In this document: positions 56,241 through 62,000 of the stretch, in pieces
Position numbering within the stretch: the stretch's first letter is position 1
Layout: the number at the start of each line of letters is the position of its first letter
Origin: Zygnema cylindricum
Taxonomy: Eukaryota; Streptophyta; Zygnematophyceae; Zygnematales; Zygnemataceae
Reading direction: 5' to 3'
DNA length: 62,000 nucleotides
Assembly (NCBI GenBank): GCA_037447655.1
Contig: JBBHKE010000655.1
Location: forward strand, 1 to 62,000
Translations under genes and position numbers: made by a program
Notes under the pieces: generated by a model
The model's database searches: none
Seen by the model: the letters and a program-made list of their open reading frames with translations, nothing else
What the model was told of the DNA's origin: nothing

Positions 56241-57232
56241 AGCCTAGCTAACTAACAACTTGTGCAACTTTGAGACCTCCATAGGTCCTCAAAGTAGGCA
56301 GCTCACACGAAGCCTCTATGAAAATTCTAACCCCTTTGTGCTTTGAAATTCTGTGGTCTCCATTGACCCACAGAATGAGCAGCTTATGCAAAGCCTCTAG
56401 GATAATATTTGCCCCTTCCACTTCCCCACTGAATAAGCGCCGCCCAGGCACAAAAGTATTCTGACCACCCTCACCCCTATGAGGACAAGACTCCCGTGAG
56501 TCAAACGCAAAAAGAATCACTGAATTTGCTCCCCTGAGCAGTAAGTTATGGCTGGTCAAAGATGACCTTTATAGTTACAAGCTCTCTTAGAGAGAGAGGT
56601 ACCTAAATATTACTAAGTCTCGGTCTGCCTACTCACGACTACCTACTACTAAACCCTAGTCCAATAATAATACTATATAGTACAAGAAGGTACAATGGGC
56701 GATGTACTTATTGTACGACCATTGTACGACAAGGTCTACAAGGTGGCACTTGTCAAATCGGAAGCCATGGTTCCTCCTCCCATCTTCTTCGGTATCAAAT
56801 AATGTGGCGCCACGTGGCACCGCGTGACGCTATCTCCGTATGCCGCCAAAAGCTCACTTCGCGTGGCGGCTATAATGCCGGCCGTCCGATCAAAACATAT
56901 TTTACACGGTTCAGTTTCGCGTACATGCAGGAATTGCTCCTTTCGGTTAGTGAACTATTAATTAGCTGTTGCGTTAATGTTTATATATTTATGAAACCCG
57001 TCACGTGTATCGTTTCGTTACGCCTTAATGGTTAAGGCGTTAGGCTATAGAGAATCTAGATGTCGTAGGTTCAAATCTAGACTTAGGCATCATTTTAGTA
57101 AAGTACCATTTACTTCAAACACTACCACTTTCTAAATATGGCGGCAGTTATGGCGCGCCTCTGATCCTCACTCTCTTTCTTTAAAGCAACACTAAATTAG
57201 GGAAGTGAACTATTAATTACCTCTTTTCAACA
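56240..57232 (-). mobile_element. 3' LTR of copia A
   Basis: Starts (minus sense) TGTTGAAAAG at 57232, straight after the polypurine tract TTAAAGGGAG that follows the RNase H stop. Segment 56370-56660 matches 61676-62000 with about a dozen differences and a short indel. The end near 56240 is judged from where copia B coding resumes. Near the end, a TAGAGGCTT...GAGACC-type ~75-bp unit is tandemly repeated; the 5' LTR has only one. Confidence 0.7.
57013..57089 (+). other. tRNA-like sequence with Pol III A and B boxes inside the copia A LTR
   Basis: GCCTTAATGGTTAAGGC (57022-57038) forms a perfect D-arm/A-box and GGTTCAAATCT (57068-57078) matches a B-box except the last base. The anticodon, T and acceptor stems are poor, so a functional tRNA is unlikely. 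It reads opposite to the LTR. Confidence 0.5.
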
Positions 57233-57245
57233 CTCCCTTTAATTC

Positions 57246-57653
57246 CTAGTCACTTTTCAATTTTAATCCACAGTTTTCTCTGCAATAAATCAACTTAGGG
57301 GAAGGCACTGGTTTTGTCATCATGTTTGCAATCATTTCTCCATCAGTTTTATGAACCAGTTTAATAATTTTATTTTCTACCTTCTCTCTGACAAAGCTTA
57401 GTCTAATATCTATATGCTTAGCTTTGAAGTGATGTTTCGGATTAGCTGCAATAGAGATAGAAGCTTGATTATCACAAAAAACATTTTGAGTTCCAGACTT
57501 CATGAACCCAAGTTCTTCAAGAAGAGATTTAACCCACATTAATTCTTTGGTGGCAGCACATGATGCTATGTATTCAGCCTCCATAGTGGACTGAGCAACT
57601 ACTTTTTGTTGCTTGTTAGTCCAACAACATGCACCGGATCCAATTTGCAACAC
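57246..57653 (-). pseudogene. Copia A RNase H domain
   Basis: The C-terminal part of the pol polyprotein degrades the RNA strand of RNA/DNA hybrids. The open segment carries CCWTNKQQKVVAQSTMEAEY, the FCDNQASISIA motif (catalytic Asp), HIDIRLSFVREK and ends near TKPVPSPK. A frameshift separates it from RT at 57653/57657. Its own sequence looks intact, but the element as a whole is broken. Confidence 0.85.
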
Positions 57654-57656
57654 ATA

Positions 57657-58531
57657 TCAAGTCGTACACCTCCTTAAAGGCACATCTCCATAACTAGCAT
57701 CACTCCAAGTGTTGGTGTCTGTGTGCTCCCCTCCCAAATGCAACCATAATTCCCTTGTCCCCACGAGATACCTCATCACCCCTTTGGCAGCCTCCCAGTC
57801 TCTCTTTCTTGGTTCATTTAGATTTCTACTAAGGACACCTACAGTTGCAGCTATATCCGGACGGGTACAGTTCATACAATAAATTAAACTGCCTACAATC
57901 TGCTGATAAGGGATATTTTCCATTAATTTTCTTTCTATCTCATCCATCTCATCATAAATGATCAATATTCCTCCCTCTTCACTCCCCTCACTCACTTTCT
58001 TCAAATCCATGGGAGTAGTACATCCGTTTGCTTTCTCCATTTGAAATTTTTCTAGCATATTACCGATTGCTTCTTTTTGAGTGAGTCTTATAATTCTATT
58101 CCCTCTATCTTTCTCCATCTGAATTCCCAAAATGTACTTTGCTTCACCAAGATCTTTCATATCAAAACTGCTTCTAAGATCCCGTTTTAGTTTGTTAATT
58201 TTATCTAAGGACTTGCTTAAGACCAACAAATCATCCACATAAATAGCAATAAATATCACTCCATTCTCATCCTCAAATAAATATATACAGTGATCTAAAC
58301 TAATTATGATATACCACAAACCGGTCAGAAATTCGTCGAGCTTTATATTACACTGTCGCGGGGCTTGCTTAAGCCTGGGGCTTGCTTAAGCCCATAGAGT
58401 GATTTTATCAGTTTGCAAACTTTGTTTTCTTCCCCACTTTCCATGAATCCTTCCGGTTGCCTCATGTAAATTTCTTCTTCCAACTCTCCGTGCAAAAAGG
58501 CCGTTTTAATATCCATCTGGTGGATTTCCAT
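57657..58531 (-). pseudogene. Copia A reverse transcriptase, two frames
   Basis: 58343-58531 carries MDIKTAFLHGELEEEIYMRQ and LIKSLYGLKQAP. The frame is then broken by a 17-bp tandem duplication at 58360-58392. 57657-58319 continues with the catalytic FIAIYVDDLLVLSKSLDKIN, FDMKDLGEAKYILGIQMEKD and the connection domain (GSLIYCMNCTRPDIAATVGV). The YVDD motif is intact. Loss of function is due to the duplication and frameshifts. Confidence 0.85.
58360..58392 (-). repeat. 17-bp tandem duplication breaking copia A RT
   Basis: GGGGCTTGCTTAAGCC begins at 58360 and again at 58377. The second copy shifts the frame after LYGLKQAP. Confidence 0.85.
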
Positions 58532-58680
58532 ATCCTCCGCTGCGGCTATACTTAAAAGGATTATAACAGAAGGAAATCTGACTACAGGTGGAAAGGATTA
58601 TTTGTAGTCTATCCCCTCTTTCAGAGTATAACCTTTTGCAACTAACCTAGCTTTGTACCTCTCAATGGTATTATCCGGGT

Positions 58681-60140
58681 TTAATTTAAGTTTAAAAACC
58701 CACTTACATCCGATCGATTTCGGTCCGGTGGACAATCTACCAGCTCCCATGTATTAGCGTCCATGATAGAGGCCATTTCTTCATTTATAGCTGTGATCCA
58801 CCGGCTACTTTCAGGAGTGTTTATGGCCTCTAAGTATGTTTGAGGTTCATCTGGGTGAGACATCTTTGTGAGTTGGTTATTTACTTGTCTTTCTTGAAGT
58901 CGTTTACTACTTCTTCTTCCCCTTTCAAAATCAAACGCCGGTATGGAAGGCATCCTTGGGTTTCGTTTTGGGAGATTTTTAGCTCCCCTATCTTCCAATT
59001 CCGGTGTCTCATCAAGTTCCTCATCGGTTTCCACTTCGTATTGTGGCGTTGCCTCGGATGTTGTCCTTTCCTCCTTCTCCTTTGGTAGATCTGCAGTTTT
59101 TTCTTTTTCTCCCTCTTCCTTCTCTTCATTTTCAAAGTCAAAGTCAGAAAACTGATCCGTTTCAAATCTGATTTTGACTTCCTTATTATATTTGAATGGA
59201 TCAATGGACTTCTCTTCATTCATCACCACTATGTGTTTTACCATAATTATATCTCTCATTTTCAAGTCATACACTCGGTATCCTTTTGTGCTCTCATCAT
59301 ATCCTACAAGATATCCTGGTTTCCCTCTTCCCTCTAACTTCCATTTAGTCTTATCGGAATCCAAACTATAAACTTGACTTCCGAACACTCTCAAACTAGA
59401 CAAATCAGGCTTTCTTCCTGTCCACCTCTCATACGGATTTTCCCCCTTATTTGCTGAAGTTAAGACTCTATTTTTGATGAAATTAGCATAGTTCATAGAC
59501 TCAGCCCAAAACAGCAGCCCTATCCTCTTTTCACTTAACATACATCTGGACATATCTCCTAAAGTTCTATTCACTCTTTCTGCTACTCCATTTTGTTCGG
59601 ATTATAGGGAACAGTTTTCTCATGATGAATTCCTTCTTTTTTAAGATATTCTTCAAATTCCCTTGAGGTGTATTCTTTCCCATTATCACTTCTTATCTCT
59701 TTTATTGAGGTTTCATGTAGCTTTTCACTCCATACTTTATACTCTTTGAAACATCTTAATACCTCTGACTTATGTCTGAGAAAGTATACCTTCGTGTATT
59801 TAGACCTATCATCTGTGATAGTTAACATCCATCTCTTCCCCCCATGTGAAGCATACCTAGCAGGTCCCCAAACATCAGTGTGAACTAGCTCTAATACTTT
59901 CTCTCTCCTAAATGTGGTTGCCTTTGGAAATGGAAGTCTATGAATCTTCCCTTGGGCACATCCACTATAATCATCAAAGGTCTCATCATCCTCAAAAGTA
60001 ATACCCTCCACTATTCCTTTTTTCTTCATTTTCTTTAATCTATCTAGATGCACATGCCCCAACCTTTTATGCCAAAGCATCATCTCACTTGCACACGAGT
60101 AGAGAACACTCTTTTCATTGCAAAGAACAATTCTGAACAT
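58681..60140 (-). pseudogene. Copia A GAG-pre-integrase, integrase core and C-terminal linker
   Basis: 59583-60140: the GAG-pre-integrase zinc-binding start WHKRLGHVHLDRLKKM, CAQGKIHRLPF, then the catalytic core with HTDVWGPA, ITDDRSKYTKVYF and RSDNGKEYTS. The core ends in a frameshift after YNPNK, where the third catalytic Glu region (NG.AER-type) should follow. 58681-59574 resumes with MNRTLGDMSRCMLSEKRIGL, the ENPYERWTGRKPDLSSLRVF module and an acidic linker leading to RT. Normally it inserts the cDNA; here it is disrupted by the frameshift. Confidence 0.85.
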
Positions 60141-60265
60141 TCCTTGACTGCCCTTCTCAGCTATGAAATAAACCTCATTATCAAAGCTTGCTGTGAAGAT
60201 TCCTTTCCTAGTTCCTGTTTCAAACTCCTTTTCATCTAGGACAGCTATTGAGACTAGGTTCTTGC

Positions 60266-60606
60266 TTAGCTCTGGAATGTAAAGAACGCTGAGAGTGTTA
60301 CAATTGAGGCCTTTCCATCAACTAGAACCTTCAAGTCAACAGTTCCAACAAGACTTGTGGTTTCTACTCTACCATCTCCGTACTCTATCTCAACTGTTGG
60401 GATCTTTCTCATTTTAGTGAACCACCGCTTATCTTTGCACATATGCATTGAAGCCCCTGAGTGTATGATCCACCTATCCTCAGGTGGATCCCTCTTACCT
60501 CCGAAAGCACACTTTTGTCTATGTGGAATGTCGACATGCTTTTTAGTGTTTTTCGGATTAAGGAGAAGCTTCTCAAGCTCTTTTCACGTTTAGTTTTTTC
60601 TTCCAC
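60266..60606 (-). pseudogene. Copia A aspartic protease remnant, active-site Asp replaced
   Basis: On the minus strand the region reads RWIIHSGASMHMCKDKRWF. Copia proteases have D-S-G in W-x-x-DSGAS-x-H, so the catalytic Asp is His here. Frames are broken around 60409-60448. It would not process the polyprotein. Confidence 0.7.
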
Positions 60607-60681
60607 TTCCTCATCAAGAACTTGAGTCAGGAAAGCTTTTTTCTTTCCTCCGTCCTTTGAGGTTGCTTGACCATCTTTCAG

Positions 60682-61670
60682 TCAAAGATCTGCAAGTCTG
60701 ACAAAATCTGCCATATAGTGTCCCGGTTTCTTGCAAAAGTGACATAATCCTCCTCGAGAAGTTCCTCTCCCCTGTCTATCAAATCTGCCACCTCCTTGTC
60801 CTCTTCCACCAGAGTTTCGATAGGGATCTTTCCCTCTCTCCTCATCACGCTTCAGCCAATCAGCTCCTGCAGACAATGCTTGAACACTTGGACTCCCTCT
60901 CCTAAGCTCTATGGTGCTTTCTTTCACTAAAATCATTCCCACAGTGTCATCCCAATTCCAATTGCTATCTCTTATGTCTTGCAATTGGTTAATGATATTC
61001 TCATACTCTTCAGGTAGTTTCATCATTAATGTGTTCACTCTTTGTCTCTCAGAGCATGAGTTACCTGCACTCTCACACTCTCCAAAATTGCTCCTAAATC
61101 ATTGCAATAATTATCCATACTTCCTCCCTTATAAGTATAAGCTGCTATCTTATTTTCTGCTAATTGTTGGTGCTGCAATGATCCACTCTTATATTTGTTA
61201 ACTAGTGATATCCAAATCTGAGATGAAGATTTGACATGCATTAGGGGAATGGCAATGCCCTTTGTTACACTTTTAAGAATTAATAGCTTAGCAACCTTGT
61301 CTTTGTAGTTCCAATTTTTATACTCTCATCTTTCAGTCTGAACCCTTGTCGCTGTTGCTGGTGGTGCTGCTGCCGGTATCGCCTTCGGCAATGGTGTTAC
61401 TTGTGTTGCAACTCCTCCGTTTTCTCCTTCCATGACAATCTCCTCTCCTTCCTCATCTTCATCCTCGGTGATGGTGGCAGTTGTTCTACCAACTGTAGAG
61501 GCAGAGATGCCAGAAAACCGTGTCCCTCCAAACCCAGGTGGAGGTGGGCATCGAATTTGTCCAAACACTATGCCCCATAGATGCTTCTCAAATACTACTC
61601 CCTCCATCATCATTTCCCAATATAAAAAGTCTGATCTATCAAATATGGGCACCCTAGAGGGTGGGCCCAT
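60682..61670 (-). pseudogene. Copia A Gag, three frames
   Basis: 61326-61670 starts MGPPSRVPIFDRSDFLYWEM, the usual start of a plant copia Gag. 61035-61241 and 60682-61038 continue with SGSLQHQQLAENKIAAYTYK and MNTLMMKLPEEYENIINQL (UBN2-like fold). The zinc knuckle reads CHFCKKPGHYMADF, with the last Cys replaced by Phe. Frameshifts separate the parts. Only about 12 bp lie between the recognisable LTR end and the Gag ATG, and no canonical primer-binding site is visible. Confidence 0.8.
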
Positions 61671-61675
61671 AACCT

Positions 61676-62000
61676 TAAATTTTGTGGTCTCCGTTGACCC
61701 ACAAAATGAGCAGCCTAGCCTCTAGGATAATATTTGCCCCTTCCACTTCCCCACTGAATAAGCGCCGCCCTGGCACAAAAGTATTCTGACCACCCTCACC
61801 CCTGTGAGAATAAGACTCCCCTGAGTCAAACGCAAAAAGAATCACTGAATTTGCTCCCCTGAGCAGTAAGTTATGACTGGTCAAAGATGACCTTTATAGT
61901 TACAAGCTCTCTTAGAGAGAGAGGTACCTAAATATTACTAAGTCTCGGTCTGCCTACTCACGACTACCAACTACTAAACCCTAGTCCAATAAGAACACTA
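61676..62000 (-). mobile_element. 5' LTR of copia A, truncated by the window end
   Basis: Aligns with 56370-56660 of the 3' LTR over its full visible length, for example GCAAAAAGAATCACTGAATT and GCTCTCTTAGAGAGAGAGGT. The part that would contain the tRNA-like segment lies beyond 62000. Confidence 0.8.

Noticed and set aside
1-62000. CRISPR array, operon or prokaryotic defence system
   Set aside because: Repeats are MITEs and microsatellites without regular unique spacers; introns and plant TEs show a eukaryotic nuclear genome.

Overview
The window looks like nuclear DNA of a streptophyte (a land plant or charophyte-grade alga) with a large, repeat-rich genome. The reasons are Ty1/copia elements of plant type, hAT (BED/DUF659-like) transposase remains, LRR coding exons of exactly 72 nt, and an exostosin-type protein with an EGF-like module of plant type. 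There is no bacterial operon structure, CRISPR array or rRNA gene. The species cannot be named from sequence alone.

Four host-gene regions can be supported, all on the minus strand. (1) At 1126-4310 lie the first two exons of a type II membrane protein with a Lys/Glu-rich stem and an EGF-like module, resembling plant exostosin-family (GT47) proteins; its 3' part is outside the window or unrecognised. (2) At 15425-31794 lies a secreted or receptor-like LRR gene spread over 16 kb: a signal-peptide exon, an LRR N-cap exon and four 72-nt exons that each encode one 24-residue LRR, all in matching splice phase. Its introns are built from repeated modules (AT-rich block plus kilobase-scale polypurine or polypyrimidine blocks). 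No 3' end or kinase domain was found. (3) At 39775-41166 lie three phase-0 exons of an unrecognised gene, cut at its 5' side by a duplicated block and ended by a stop codon inside a MITE. (4) At 38336-38485 there is a tiny zinc-knuckle-like ORF, probably transposon debris.

Layout: 0-4.4 kb exostosin-like gene; 4.4-8.7 kb nested MITEs and repeat fragments; 8.8-10.9 kb hAT transposase pseudogene; 11.0-12.1 kb probable solo LTR with a tRNA-like insert; 12.1-15.4 kb repeat fragments and a ~0.9 kb foldback; 15.4-31.8 kb LRR gene; 31.8-36.1 kb degenerate ~500-bp tandem repeats with nested MITEs; 36.1-41.2 kb MITEs and the orphan exons; 41.2-44.3 kb a near-identical copy of 33.0-36.1 kb; 46.1-49.1 kb degenerate copia C; 49.3-53.2 kb MITEs and unassigned sequence; 53.3-62.0 kb copia B interrupted by a better preserved copia A whose 5' LTR runs off the window.

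The most notable signals are the modular LRR gene, tRNA-like Pol III A/B boxes inside two related LTRs, a 3.1-kb duplication whose left breakpoint lies inside a MITE, and several MITE families whose target sites are confirmed by paralogous empty sites within the window.
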